In this document: positions 8,618-17,207 of the stretch, piece by piece | How positions within the stretch are numbered: position 1 is the stretch's first letter | How the letters are laid out: the number at the start of each line of letters is the position of its first letter | Source: Parabacteroides sp. PFB2-10 | Lineage (GTDB): Bacteria > Bacteroidota > Bacteroidia > Bacteroidales > Tannerellaceae | DNA length: 64,000 nucleotides | Assembly (NCBI RefSeq): GCF_029893085.1 | Contig: NZ_JARXWI010000003.1 | Span: 124,001 to 188,000 of the forward strand | Reading direction: 5' to 3' | Program-made: the position numbers and the translations under genes | Notes under the pieces: model-generated | Database searches by the model: none | Told to the model about the DNA's origin: nothing | The model's input: the letters and a program-made list of their open reading frames with translations, nothing else

Positions 8618-9751
8618 TCACGAAAGTTTCAATCGCTTGCGTTCTTCGTGCATGCGGTGGGCACGGTGGTACGACTGGTAGCTGCCAAAGCCGGCGGAGG
8701 TAATCTTTTCTATATTAGTATTTTCAAGGCAGTGCGGATTGGCGATAATCCGGTCGAGCTCCTGCAGGCGACACTCATTGACAAACTGTGAGAAGTTCAT
8801 TTTGTAGGTATTATTGATAAATGCCGACAGATAACTACGGTTGGTATGAAGTGCATCCGCCATATCCACAATGGTGAGATGGGGATCGAGATAAGGCTTC
8901 TGCTGTTCGATATACCGGGAGAAGGTCTCCTGTTTCAACTGTTTTTCTTTGTCGGCCGCCGGGATAGCTGCGTCGCATAGCCTTTGTTGGTCGGTGACAA
9001 ATACATAATTCCCCCGGATTACATTGAAGCAGAGTATGATGTGCTGTACGAACAAAATAAGAGCCACCAGAATCAATTGATAGGTTCCCAACAGCTCTTT
9101 CAGCGGTGCCGACATGATAAGCAGGGGGATGATCACAAAACAAACCGACAAAATGAGAAACAGGCGCAACCAATAGAGCGAACTCAGGTAGAGGTCGGAG
9201 GAATAGTTGATAATCAACCGTCGGTATAATCGATAGCGCCGTATACCCAAGAGGGTATAACCGATACCAAACAACAATCGAAACACCAATAAAAGAGATG
9301 CCAATATATAAAATCCCTCATAACCGGGGGTGGTGTGCATATTCTCGATCGACACCCGACCGGAAGCATCTTCCGGTGCCAGAAACAGCCAAGCCAGATT
9401 AATGCCCAATACAATCACCGGAAGCACATAGTGAAGCTTGGAAAAGCGTTCGTTACTATCAGTGCGGGTAAGTATGAAAATAAAACGATAGAGAACAACA
9501 GGCACCAGCAACATCGTAAAAGCCACCCAGGCGAAGAGGTCGGTAAACCGGTTCGGATAAAAGGCATAGACAACCATCACCCCCCAGTTGAACACGATCA
9601 ATAGATAATAGGTCAGGAGTGTGTCTCTTATCCCAGAACCTTTCAGTTGGCTCCAGACGGGCGAATCCAATAATAGCAATACGATACATACGATGCCGGA
9701 AAACATCGGGGTCAGCATGGTTATAAGATCTTCAACTGTTACTGTTTGCAT
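8618..9751 (-). CDS. Membrane-anchored AraC-family regulator (second of a tandem pair)
   Basis: The 377-residue protein has about seven hydrophobic segments in residues 10-245. A cytoplasmic AraC-type DNA-binding domain follows at about 280-377, with DPHLTIVDMADALHTNRSYL and the FINNTYKMNFSQFVNECR recognition region. Such proteins are thought to sense membrane or periplasmic signals and act directly on DNA. It starts 5 bases after the stop of the upstream paralogue and shares its layout: membrane part, a variable linker, and a degenerate second HTH ending in GFGSYQSYHRAHR. The two may form a heterodimer. Target genes are unknown. Confidence 0.85.
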   Translation of the reverse strand: MQTVTVEDLITMLTPMFSGIVCIVLLLLDSPVWSQLKGSGIRDTLLTYYLLIVFNWGVMVVYAFYPNRFTDLFAWVAFTMLLVPVVLYRFIFILTRTDSNERFSKLHYVLPVIVLGINLAWLFLAPEDASGRVSIENMHTTPGYEGFYILASLLLVFRLLFGIGYTLLGIRRYRLYRRLIINYSSDLYLSSLYWLRLFLILSVCFVIIPLLIMSAPLKELLGTYQLILVALILFVQHIILCFNVIRGNYVFVTDQQRLCDAAIPAADKEKQLKQETFSRYIEQQKPYLDPHLTIVDMADALHTNRSYLSAFINNTYKMNFSQFVNECRLQELDRIIANPHCLENTNIEKITSAGFGSYQSYHRAHRMHEERKRLKLS

Positions 9752-9756
9752 ATCGT

Positions 9757-10965
9757 TTAGTCTTGATGTAGCGGTTTTTCTCTTTCGTTATTCTTTCGCT
9801 CTGCCTCCTGTCGTGCCCGCATATAGCTATTGTAACTGGCAAACCCAGCTTGTGGCAATAAGGATTTGATCGTTGCCTCCTTGTTTTTAGCTGAGTTGCG
9901 TAGCTTCTCCATTTCACGGAGCCGCCAGCGCCCCACGAAATGATTGAAGTGCATCCCGTATGTGCGGTTAATAAATCGCGACAGCTCTTCGCGACCGACG
10001 CCCAGCTCCTCTGCCAGGGTGGTGAGCTTCAGTTCGGTATTCAAGTAGGGTTTCTCCTGCCGGAAGTAGTTATCGAAGTCTTTGCGTGACAGCAGTTTCA
10101 GGCTGGTTTTATTCACTGCAAGAGAAACCGTTACTTTTTCTTTCGGTTCCAGCACGGAGACCTCCTTGAAAGGATGATAGTCAGGCTTGGAAGCCGGTTT
10201 TATCTCAAGCCGTGGGTAATTATGCCGTTGGATGTTATTGACTAAGATGATTTCGACGAAAGGAATGGATAATGCTATCGGTACGATCACCCCATGGGCG
10301 GAAAAGGCATTTTCGAGAGAAGTAAACAATATTATCAACGGATGCAACCACCCAACAAAGAGAATGGTAATAATCGCATATATCGACCGCATCCTATAAC
10401 GGATCTCTTTTCTTTTCTTTTCCGGCAATAATTTCCGGTAGTGACGCAATTTTCCAATGGATAGTGAGAGATAGACGCCGGTGAATACGACCTGCGCCGG
10501 AATAAAGGAGGCAAACACCCTCGAAAAGAAGAGCCATTCCTGGTTAAGCACACGGAAGCCTTTCACGATACCTAACGGCACGTCGAAAGGCACAAACAAC
10601 ATCCATACGCCCAGGACGAGTGGAATCAGAGATGGCAACAGGTAGTGGATAAGCGGAAAACGTTTCTCATCCCGAGAGGAGGTCAAAGTAAAAACAATAT
10701 AATAGAAAGCAACACCCGAGCCGGTATGACAGAGATAGAACAAAGGCGCGAAATAAACAAACAATTCCGGATACCATTTGTAAAACAACCGGGAAAGACA
10801 AATGCCAGTAAAAAACAGGAAATAGACCAACGCCCCTCTTTGCATCCTGCGCTCGTATGGAGCATATCGCTCCATAAGCAACAACAGCATATAGATTGAA
10901 CAGGCAAGCGAGCAGATCACTACCAACCATATAGATGACACTACTATGAATGAAGAAATATCCAA
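9757..10965 (-). CDS. Membrane-anchored AraC-family regulator (first of a tandem pair)
   Basis: The 402-residue product has about seven hydrophobic segments (residues 5-240), a linker rich in charged residues, and a C-terminal AraC-like domain. That domain has LKLTTLAEELGVGREELSRF and GFASYNSYMRAR. The open frame begins at a TTG (10963-10965). The next in-frame ATG is about 25 residues in, inside the first membrane helix, so the TTG or a nearby GTG is likelier. The possible start codon overlaps an ACGATTTGG-type site, one of three in the upstream region, which suggests autoregulation. The paralogue downstream follows after 5 bases. Confidence 0.8.
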   Translation of the reverse strand: MDISSFIVVSSIWLVVICSLACSIYMLLLLMERYAPYERRMQRGALVYFLFFTGICLSRLFYKWYPELFVYFAPLFYLCHTGSGVAFYYIVFTLTSSRDEKRFPLIHYLLPSLIPLVLGVWMLFVPFDVPLGIVKGFRVLNQEWLFFSRVFASFIPAQVVFTGVYLSLSIGKLRHYRKLLPEKKRKEIRYRMRSIYAIITILFVGWLHPLIILFTSLENAFSAHGVIVPIALSIPFVEIILVNNIQRHNYPRLEIKPASKPDYHPFKEVSVLEPKEKVTVSLAVNKTSLKLLSRKDFDNYFRQEKPYLNTELKLTTLAEELGVGREELSRFINRTYGMHFNHFVGRWRLREMEKLRNSAKNKEATIKSLLPQAGFASYNSYMRARQEAERKNNEREKPLHQD

Positions 10966-11061
10966 ATCGTATTATTTGGTGGTAAATATAACAAATTGTC
11001 AAAATTTACGGATTGAAAAAAGCAATTATCACGATTTGGAGTCAATCTTTTTACGATTTGG
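10962..11061. promoter_or_regulatory. Three ACGATTTGG sites upstream of the AraC pair
   Basis: ACGATTTGG occurs at 11031-11039 and 11053-11061 as direct repeats 22 bases apart, about two helical turns. It occurs inverted at 10962-10970, overlapping the start of the first AraC-type gene. Directly repeated sites two turns apart are typical of AraC-family binding. The most likely ligand is one of the two adjacent regulators; this is inference. Confidence 0.5.
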
Positions 11062-11085
11062 ACATTACACAACGGCAATAAATCA

Positions 11086-11216
11086 TACATTTGCATTTGA
11101 AACTGGAAAAAAACGACTGAGAAGTACGAATACCATTTCCAGTAACACAACCCCTCATTTTAATATATCATGATTAGTAAAACCTTGCTTCCCCCAAGCA
11201 GGGTTTTATTTTTTAA
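11086..11216 (+). ncRNA. Possible small RNA of about 115 bases
   Basis: A TACATTTG -7 element (11086-11093) is followed by ACTGGAAA and TTTCCAGT, which can pair. A terminator hairpin follows at about 11177-11206 (AAAACC..TTGCT with CCCCC loop, then AGCA..GGTTTT) with a T-rich tail to 11216. No convincing reading frame fills the interval. A TTTG at 11057-11060 is 25 bases upstream rather than the usual 19. The candidate rests on promoter-like and terminator-like signals alone; it could also be a leader peptide gene or decay product. Confidence 0.35.
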
Positions 11217-11632
11217 CCCCTTTCTTTTTTCTATTATAATAACCACGGTTCTAATAACTCATTCCACTCACTGAAATTTCTATTAGCACCTTCGAAAAAT
11301 GCCTATCTTTTGTCCTATATAATCAAATCCACTCCCTTCTGTACTCAAATTGATAGTAAAACGCCCATTTTATTTTACAATATGACACATCAAAATATAC
11401 AATCGCATAGCCAAAGACGTGAAGTAAATGTTTCACCTAAGAGTTTTCAAAGTATATGACAAAAAAACGTGATTATTATTTCATCGAGAAATCCCTTTAG
11501 TAAAAGTCATTGTTCTTGCATCGATTTTGGTCACCCTGAAATCTTGTGGGATATTCAGTGTGTGTCTTTTATTCTCACCCGCATGAGTTTTTTTCTCAGG
11601 GTCAAAAAATTCGTGAGAATGTTTATAAAATT

Positions 11633-11746
11633 GCTGGATTTCAGAATGTTTGACAATTGTCGATCAATTGTTTGATAATTATCGTTTAATTGATTGACAA
11701 TTGTCAATTAATGCGTTGACAATTGTCAAACGTTCTGAAACCCAGC
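11633..11746. repeat. 114-base quasi-palindrome with helically phased AATT cores
   Basis: The element has outer arms GCTGG..TTTCAGAA..GTTTGACAATTGTC and their complement. Inside, TTGACAATTGTC-type 14-base palindromes are centred at 11656.5, 11678.5 (degenerate), 11700.5 and 11722.5, exactly 22 bases apart. Further AATT cores at 11667.5 and 11689.5 make an 11-base rhythm. The axis of the whole element, 11689.5, falls on an AATT core. It begins 6 bases past the hcp stop codon. It lacks a clean T-run, so termination alone is a poor explanation. A further hairpin-like pair (ATTCTCAC/GTGAGAAT) lies at 11572-11618, and the rest of the 11217-11570 stretch holds nothing I can name. Confidence 0.85.
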
Positions 11747-11752
11747 GATTTT

Positions 11753-13396
11753 TTATGCCATAAAAGCCTTCATGTCTTCTTCCACGGTGGATATACCGCC
11801 GATGCCGAATGCATTGACTAATACATTGGTTACGTTCGGTGAAAGGAACGCGGGCAGGGTCGGGCCTAAATGGATGTTTTTCACACCCAGGCTCAGGAGG
11901 GCAAGCAATACGATCACCGCTTTTTGTTCGTACCAGGCGATGTTGTAAACGATCGGCAGGTCGTTGATATCATCCAATCCAAAGGCCTCTTTAAGCGCCA
12001 GGGCAATCACTACCAGCGAGTAGCTGTCGTTGCATTGTCCGGCATCCAACACACGGGGAATACCCGCTATATCGCCCAACGGCAGTTTGTTGTAGCGGTA
12101 TTTGGCACATCCGGCTGTCAGAATCACGGAATCCTGCGGCAATGCCTGGGCGAAGTCGGTGTAGTAAGAACGGGTTTTCATGCGTCCGTCGCAACCGGCC
12201 ATTACAACAAACTTCTTGATAGCTCCTGCTTTTACTGCGTCGACCACTTTATCGGCCAAGGCCAATACCTGTTTATGGGCAAAACCGCCAATGATTTCCC
12301 CTTTTTCAATCTCGGTAGGAGGGGCACATGTTTTAGCCTGTTCGATCAAAGCGGAGAAGTCTTTCGGTTTACCCGCTGCGCGTGCCTCAATATGTTTGGC
12401 GCCTGGCAGTCCGGCCGATCCGGTGGTGTAGATACGATCCGCGTAGGTGTTCGATTTCAACGGAGGAACGATACAGTTCGTAGTGAAAAGGAATACACCG
12501 TTGAAGCTTTCGAACTCTTCGCGTTGTTTCCACCAGGCATTACCGTAGTTGCCGACAAAATGAGGGTATTTCTTAAATGCCGGGTAATAGTTGGCCGGAA
12601 GCATTTCACTATGGGTATAAACATCCACACCCGTTCCGGCGGTTTGTTCCAATAGCTCTTCGAAATCTTTCAGGTCATGTCCGCTGACTAAGATACCCGG
12701 ATTTTTGCCAACACCAATATTTACTTTCGTTATTTCGGGATTACCATACGCGGAGGTGTTTGCTTTGTCGAGCAGCGCCATGGCTTTCACACCACATTCG
12801 CCGATATTCAACACTAAGGAAGTCAGTTGATCCGCGTCGATATCCTGGCGGCTCACTTCCGCCAACGCGTTTTCGAGCATTTCATAGATGGCTTCATCTT
12901 CAAAGCCCAGGTTCAACGCGTGCTCGGCGTAGGCTGCCGCTCCTTTCACACCATAGATGGCTAATTGCTTCAGGGAACGAATATCTTCGTTGGCTTCCGC
13001 GAGAACGCCTACGCGGGCTCCCTCTTCCAGGTAGTGGTCGGGCGTTGTCTGATAATCCACCTCGTCCCATGTAGGCAGAGAAATATCGCGCTTCTTGGCA
13101 AGTGCGATCAGTTCGTTTTTGGTGATAAATGCCTGATCAATACGTTTGCGGATGGCGTCATCGTCGAAGTTGGCGTTTGTAATGGTGCAAAACAAATAGT
13201 CGAGAATCTGATGGCTTGTAGCCTTTTGAGCGATTCCTTTTTCACGCAGTGTCCGGTTTACGATCGACATACCACGGGTAACATACAGTAACAAATCCAT
13301 AAGGGTAGCCGTTTCTGGCTCTTTCCCACACACTCCTTTGACGGTACAGCCTTTTCCTCCGGCCGCCTCCTGGCATTGAAAACAAAACATACTCAT
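11753..13396 (-). CDS. hcp: Hydroxylamine reductase / hybrid cluster protein
   Basis: The 547-residue protein is a full-length Hcp. The N-terminal cluster motif has cysteines at residues 5, 8, 17 and 23 (C-x2-C-x8-C-x5-C), the spacing of Hcp from strict anaerobes and unlike the E. coli type. Further conserved parts are GECGVKA near 210, the GHD motif near 240, FTTNCIVPP near 307 and CAKYRYN near 433, which supply ligands to the hybrid 4Fe-2S-2O cluster. Hcp reduces hydroxylamine in vitro and is a NO reductase in vivo in E. coli; protection against nitrosative stress is the likely role. It lies 112 bases downstream of a polyferredoxin that could be its electron donor, and in the same region as nrfHA. 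Confidence 0.97.
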   Translation of the reverse strand: MSMFCFQCQEAAGGKGCTVKGVCGKEPETATLMDLLLYVTRGMSIVNRTLREKGIAQKATSHQILDYLFCTITNANFDDDAIRKRIDQAFITKNELIALAKKRDISLPTWDEVDYQTTPDHYLEEGARVGVLAEANEDIRSLKQLAIYGVKGAAAYAEHALNLGFEDEAIYEMLENALAEVSRQDIDADQLTSLVLNIGECGVKAMALLDKANTSAYGNPEITKVNIGVGKNPGILVSGHDLKDFEELLEQTAGTGVDVYTHSEMLPANYYPAFKKYPHFVGNYGNAWWKQREEFESFNGVFLFTTNCIVPPLKSNTYADRIYTTGSAGLPGAKHIEARAAGKPKDFSALIEQAKTCAPPTEIEKGEIIGGFAHKQVLALADKVVDAVKAGAIKKFVVMAGCDGRMKTRSYYTDFAQALPQDSVILTAGCAKYRYNKLPLGDIAGIPRVLDAGQCNDSYSLVVIALALKEAFGLDDINDLPIVYNIAWYEQKAVIVLLALLSLGVKNIHLGPTLPAFLSPNVTNVLVNAFGIGGISTVEEDMKAFMA

Positions 13397-13508
13397 ACTC
13401 TTTTCTTTTAAAGGTTTTTATTTTTTATGTAAGACACACTATTTGTGATCATGGCGTTATTGGTTGAACAGTTGGTGAATCTGTTTAGTTGCGAATAGCC
13501 TCTTTCGG

Positions 13509-14231
13509 TTAGATCCATTCTTCACTTTTCACTGCTCCCTGAATAGATAAGACAATGACCTTGATGGGGATATTTGTATGCGCCTGCTCGCGTGCCATTT
13601 GGGCTATCTTAACTAATCCCTGGCAACAGGGCACCTCCATCACGAGTACGGTCAGTGTCTCTATGCGTGCCTCGTCGATCAAGGCCGTCAGCTTATCTAT
13701 ATAGGATTGGGGATTGCTGTCGAGCTTGGGACAGGCGATTGTCAGCATGCGGTTTTTCAGAAAGCGGCTATGGAAATCACCTGAAGCAAAAGCGGTACAG
13801 TCGGCCGCCAACAACAGGTGCGCATTCCGGAAAAAGCCCGCCGCCGGATTGCAGAGATGGAGTTGTATCGGAAACTGGCGGAGTTCGGAAGCCGAGGAGA
13901 CCATTCCCGCGTGAGTCGATGCCATACCCGTGATCACCGGACGTTTGATCTCTTGCGCCATCGACCCCGGGCATCCACAAGCTAATGGCTCTTTGGGTGC
14001 CATACGTTCTTTAACAGCCTCTCCGTTATAGGGTTCGGCCTCTCTTTCTATCAGGGTGATAGCGTCGACGGGACAATCCCCCATACAAGCCCCCAAGCCG
14101 TCGCAATACATATCGCTAACCAAGACGGCTTTCCCATTGATCAGTTGCAAAGCGCCTTCATGACAACCTTTCACGCAAAGGCCACAACCGTTACATTTCT
14201 CTTCGTCTATTTTTATAATGGTTCGTTTCAT
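13509..14231 (-). CDS. 4Fe-4S polyferredoxin-like protein, likely electron donor of Hcp
   Basis: The 240-residue product starts MKRTIIKIDE. It has a ferredoxin domain with CNGCGLCVKGC near residues 12-22 and CDGLGACMGDCP near 42-53, enough for two [4Fe-4S] clusters, although the second motif has an insertion. A CGCPG segment near 85 and further cysteines (DC near 145, ACP near 170, CCQG near 205) may bind another cofactor. The second half is not a domain I can name. The start at 14231 is preferred to 14258 because it avoids the -7 element at 14256-14263. It precedes hcp on the same strand and diverges from the Crp/Fnr-type gene, so it probably feeds Hcp in place of the NADH-dependent Hcr of enterobacteria; this is inference. 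Confidence 0.85.
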   Translation of the reverse strand: MKRTIIKIDEEKCNGCGLCVKGCHEGALQLINGKAVLVSDMYCDGLGACMGDCPVDAITLIEREAEPYNGEAVKERMAPKEPLACGCPGSMAQEIKRPVITGMASTHAGMVSSASELRQFPIQLHLCNPAAGFFRNAHLLLAADCTAFASGDFHSRFLKNRMLTIACPKLDSNPQSYIDKLTALIDEARIETLTVLVMEVPCCQGLVKIAQMAREQAHTNIPIKVIVLSIQGAVKSEEWI

Positions 14232-14255
14232 CTCGCTTGTTGTTTGTTGATAGGG

Positions 14256-14263
14256 CAAAGGTA
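14256..14263 (-). promoter_or_regulatory. -7 element of the ferredoxin gene
   Basis: The minus strand reads TACCTTTG, matching TAnnTTTG. A start near 14249 would put the palindrome at 14286-14301 around -44, a usual activator position. No TTTG is seen at the -33 place, which fits an activator-dependent promoter. Confidence 0.5.
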
Positions 14264-14285
14264 GGAGGGGAATATATTTTAAAAG

Positions 14286-14301
14286 TGTAACATCTGTTAC
14301 A
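14286..14301. promoter_or_regulatory. Crp/Fnr-type operator between the ferredoxin and regulator genes
   Basis: TGTAACATCTGTTACA is a perfect inverted repeat with 7-base arms and a 2-base spacer. Size and symmetry fit dimer binding by a Crp/Fnr-family protein, and the divergent neighbour encodes one. It lies between the -7 elements of both genes (14256-14263 and 14317-14324), so one dimer could control both. I did not find the same sequence before hcp or nrfH. Confidence 0.7.
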
Positions 14302-14316
14302 GTTGCGAAAAAAGTT

Positions 14317-14324
14317 TATATTTG
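14317..14324 (+). promoter_or_regulatory. -7 element of the Crp/Fnr-type regulator gene
   Basis: TATATTTG matches TAnnTTTG. The start site would fall near 14331, about 9 bases ahead of the ATG, with the palindrome at 14286-14301 around -37, which could repress or activate this promoter. Confidence 0.5.
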
Positions 14325-14339
14325 TGAAAAAATACTGAA

Positions 14340-15017
14340 ATGATAGATGTTCATATTCTTTCCCGGATATCGCTGTTTCATTCTGTGCCGACAGATGAGT
14401 TGGAGAGGATCTTCTCGTTGATACCGATCGACGAGGTGTCATTCAAAAAAAATGAGGTGATCGCCAGGCAGGATGAGCCAGTAAACCGCTTGATTATTCT
14501 GTTGTCGGGAAGTGTTACGGCGGAAATGAGCGACCCGGCTGGCCGGGTTGTGAAGGTAGAAGATATTGAGGCGCCGAATCCGCTGGCGATCTTATTCCTT
14601 TTTGGCGATAATAACCGCTTCCCGGTACAGGCAACAGCCAGAGAAGAGACGCGGGCGTTGATTATTCCCCGTCAGGCTATATTGAAAATGTTACAGATGA
14701 ATGAAACGATGCTTCGCAACTACTTGGATATTTCCGCCAATTTTGCCGGACGACTGAGCCGCAAGTTGCATCTGATGTCTTTTCGCACGATCCGGCAGAA
14801 AATAGCTTTGTATCTGTTTCAACTGGCGAAAGAGCAGGGATCGGATCAGATACTGTTAGATCGGAGTAAAAGCGCGTTGGCCGATCTCTTTGGGGTGTCG
14901 CGTCCTTCGTTGGAAAGGGAGTTGACAAAGATGCAAACAGACGGGCTTATTCTTTCGGAAAAACGAGTGATAACGATCAAAAAACGGGAAAAATTAGTGC
15001 AATTGATTCATTTTTAA
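14340..15017 (+). CDS. Crp/Fnr-family regulator, HcpR-like by context
   Basis: The 225-residue protein has an N-terminal cyclic-nucleotide-binding-type barrel (about residues 10-120), a dimer helix (about 125-155) and a C-terminal Crp-type helix-turn-helix (SKSALADLFGVSRPSLEREL, about 177-196). It has no cysteine at all, so it cannot carry an FNR-style iron-sulfur cluster. The Crp arginine-serine cAMP pocket is not apparent either. Its place between hcp and nrfHA, and its size, match HcpR/DNR-type NO sensors, which bind heme in Porphyromonas and Pseudomonas. That assignment is inference. The palindrome at 14286-14301 is its probable operator. Confidence 0.88.
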   Translation: MIDVHILSRISLFHSVPTDELERIFSLIPIDEVSFKKNEVIARQDEPVNRLIILLSGSVTAEMSDPAGRVVKVEDIEAPNPLAILFLFGDNNRFPVQATAREETRALIIPRQAILKMLQMNETMLRNYLDISANFAGRLSRKLHLMSFRTIRQKIALYLFQLAKEQGSDQILLDRSKSALADLFGVSRPSLERELTKMQTDGLILSEKRVITIKKREKLVQLIHF

Positions 15018-15059
15018 TAAAAAAAAATCGAAATAATACCTTTTTTTAATCTGTTTTCT

Positions 15060-15067
15060 TATCTTTG
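15060..15067 (+). promoter_or_regulatory. -7 element of nrfHA
   Basis: TATCTTTG matches TAnnTTTG and lies 36 bases ahead of the nrfH ATG. No TTTG is found 19 bases upstream, only a T-run, so an activator may be needed. Confidence 0.4.
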
Positions 15068-15103
15068 CTTTTGAACGACTTACTAATAGACGCCGCATGT
15101 GCC

Positions 15104-15682
15104 ATGAAGAAACTACTTAGATCTATTCCTTCCCAACTGATTGTTCCGTTCTTTATCGCGGGAGGATTGTTGGCTGGTTTAGGAATTTATGCTATTTATA
15201 TGTCGCGAGCCACTTCCTACTTAGGGGATGATCCGGCTACCTGTATCAACTGTCATATCATGACTCCCTACTATGCTTCCTGGAATCATAGCTCGCATGC
15301 GCTATGGGCAACCTGCAATGATTGCCATGTGCCGCAGGACAATGTTGTCGAAAAATATGCCTTCAAGGCGGTCGACGGATTGTATCATGCGGCAGTGTTT
15401 ACGGTAAAAGGCGAGCCTCAGACGATTCGTCCGCGCGATGCCAGCAAGGAGGTGATCATGAATAATTGTATCCGGTGTCATACGCAACTGAACAGGGAGT
15501 TTGTAAAAACCGGTATGATCAGCTATGCCCAGGTGAAAGAGGGCGAAGGAAAAGCCTGTTGGGATTGCCATACGCAGGTGCCGCATACCAATGTGAGCAA
15601 CCTGGCCTCTACGCCTCACGCGATTGTGCCGCTGCCGGCATCGCCGGTGCCGGAGTGGCTGAGGAAGATCATGAAAAATTGA
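15104..15682 (+). CDS. nrfH: Cytochrome c nitrite reductase small subunit, tetraheme menaquinol oxidase
   Basis: NrfH takes electrons from menaquinol in the membrane and passes them to NrfA. The 192-residue product has one N-terminal membrane anchor (about residues 12-33) and four CxxCH heme sites: CINCH 47-51, CNDCH 71-75, CIRCH 122-126 and CWDCH 152-156. The first is followed by I-M, matching the methionine that ligates heme 1 in Desulfovibrio NrfH. I used the ATG at 15104 (MKKLLRSIPS) rather than an upstream TTG within the promoter. The stop lies 16 bases before the nrfA start. Confidence 0.96.
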   Translation: MKKLLRSIPSQLIVPFFIAGGLLAGLGIYAIYMSRATSYLGDDPATCINCHIMTPYYASWNHSSHALWATCNDCHVPQDNVVEKYAFKAVDGLYHAAVFTVKGEPQTIRPRDASKEVIMNNCIRCHTQLNREFVKTGMISYAQVKEGEGKACWDCHTQVPHTNVSNLASTPHAIVPLPASPVPEWLRKIMKN

Positions 15683-15698
15683 TAATTCATAATTGATA

Positions 15699-17201
15699 AT
15701 GGATATGTATACACGATTAACAGAAGCAATAAAACGCAAGCCCATCATCGGATGGAGCCTATTTGCCGTAGTCATGGTGGCAGTGTTTGTATTAGGCATT
15801 TTAGCCGCGTCTATTACCGAGCGCAGAGCGGAGATCGCCACATTATTTAATAATAAGAAGGTAGCGATCGAAGGGATAGAACCGCATAATGAGGTATGGG
15901 GAGAGAACTATCCGCGCGAGTATACGACCTGGAAGAAGACGGGCGATATGGATTTCCGTAGCAAGCACTTAGGCAATATGCCGGAGGATGTATTGGAAAA
16001 CCGCCCGGAGATGGTCTTGCTTTGGGCAGGCTATGCTTTTGCGCAGGACTATTCGGCACCGCGCGGCCATTTCTATGCCATCGACGATATCCGCGCTACC
16101 CTGCGCACAGGCTCGCCGGAAGGCGATACGGATGGTCCACAACCGGCTACCTGCTGGACCTGCAAAAGCCCGGATGTGCCGCGTATGATGCATGAAATGG
16201 GTATCGAGAATTTCTATAAAGGCAAATGGGGCGCTTTGGGCGATGAGATTGTCAACCCGATCGGATGCGCCGATTGCCATGACCCGTTGACGATGAACCT
16301 GACAATTACCCGTCCGGCTTTGGTGGAAGCTTTCGAGCGTCAGGGCAGGGACATCGCTGATGTAACGCCGCAGGAGATGCGAAGCCTGGTGTGCGCGCAA
16401 TGCCATGTGGAGTATTATTTCCAAGGCGATGGCAAATACCTGACCTTCCCTTGGGATGGTGGTTGCACGGTGGAGGATATGGAAAAATACTACGACGAAG
16501 CGGACTATGCCGATTGGACGCATGCCATAAGCAAGGCGCCTATGTTGAAAGCACAACATCCCGACTATGAGTTGTTTCTGTTGGGACCGCATGCCAAACG
16601 TGGTTTGAGTTGCGCGGACTGCCACATGCCATACATCTCGGAAGGGGGCATAAAATATTCCAACCATCAGATTGTAAGCCCGTTGAAAAATATCTCTTCG
16701 ACCTGTCAGACCTGTCATCGTGACGACGAAGAGAGCCTGCGTTCATACGTGTATGAATACCAGGATAAGGCGTTGGAAATCCGTGACCGCATCGAAACGG
16801 AACTATCCAAAGCGCATATTATGGCAAAAATGGCTTGGGATAACGGAGCCAACGAAGAGCAGATGAAGGCTTCCCTGCAACTATTGCGTCAGGCGCAGTG
16901 GCGTTGGGACTTTGCGGTGGCCTCGCATGGCGGTTCGTTCCATGCTCCGGTGGAGACACAACGGATCCTGGCACATAGCCTCGACAAAACGCTTCAGGCT
17001 CAGTTAGAGCTTCAGAAGGTATTGTTCTCCAAAGGGGTGACCGATGTGACATTCCCGGATATCTCCACCAAGGCTAAAGCACAGGAGTATATCGGATTAG
17101 ACATGAATCAACTACGCGACAAGAAAGATACTTGGAATGAAACGGTGGTTCCGAAATGGATAGAAAAGGCGAAAAATAATGGCCGGCTTGCCATGAAATG
17201 A
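15699..17201 (+). CDS. nrfA: Ammonia-forming cytochrome c nitrite reductase, catalytic subunit
   Basis: NrfA reduces nitrite to ammonium with six electrons in the periplasm. The 500-residue protein keeps an uncleaved-looking N-terminal hydrophobic segment (about 17-38). It has the diagnostic catalytic heme motif CWTCK (152-156), with lysine as the proximal ligand. Four CxxCH sites follow (CADCH 190-194, CAQCH near 235, CADCH near 310, CQTCH near 340), giving five hemes. The ATG at 15699 is preferred over a TTG at 15693. It follows nrfH closely, and the cytochrome c maturation genes downstream supply heme attachment. Besides respiration on nitrite, NrfA can detoxify NO and hydroxylamine, which fits the hcp neighbour. 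Confidence 0.97.
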   Translation: MDMYTRLTEAIKRKPIIGWSLFAVVMVAVFVLGILAASITERRAEIATLFNNKKVAIEGIEPHNEVWGENYPREYTTWKKTGDMDFRSKHLGNMPEDVLENRPEMVLLWAGYAFAQDYSAPRGHFYAIDDIRATLRTGSPEGDTDGPQPATCWTCKSPDVPRMMHEMGIENFYKGKWGALGDEIVNPIGCADCHDPLTMNLTITRPALVEAFERQGRDIADVTPQEMRSLVCAQCHVEYYFQGDGKYLTFPWDGGCTVEDMEKYYDEADYADWTHAISKAPMLKAQHPDYELFLLGPHAKRGLSCADCHMPYISEGGIKYSNHQIVSPLKNISSTCQTCHRDDEESLRSYVYEYQDKALEIRDRIETELSKAHIMAKMAWDNGANEEQMKASLQLLRQAQWRWDFAVASHGGSFHAPVETQRILAHSLDKTLQAQLELQKVLFSKGVTDVTFPDISTKAKAQEYIGLDMNQLRDKKDTWNETVVPKWIEKAKNNGRLAMK

Positions 17202-17207
17202 AGAATT

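Noticed and set aside
11469-11675. A 68-codon frame ahead of the phased palindrome
   Set aside because: It reads into the repeat element and its composition is typical of chance translation of A/T-rich DNA.
15969-16718. A 249-codon minus-strand frame within nrfA
   Set aside because: All five heme motifs are on the plus strand; the frame is an antisense shadow.
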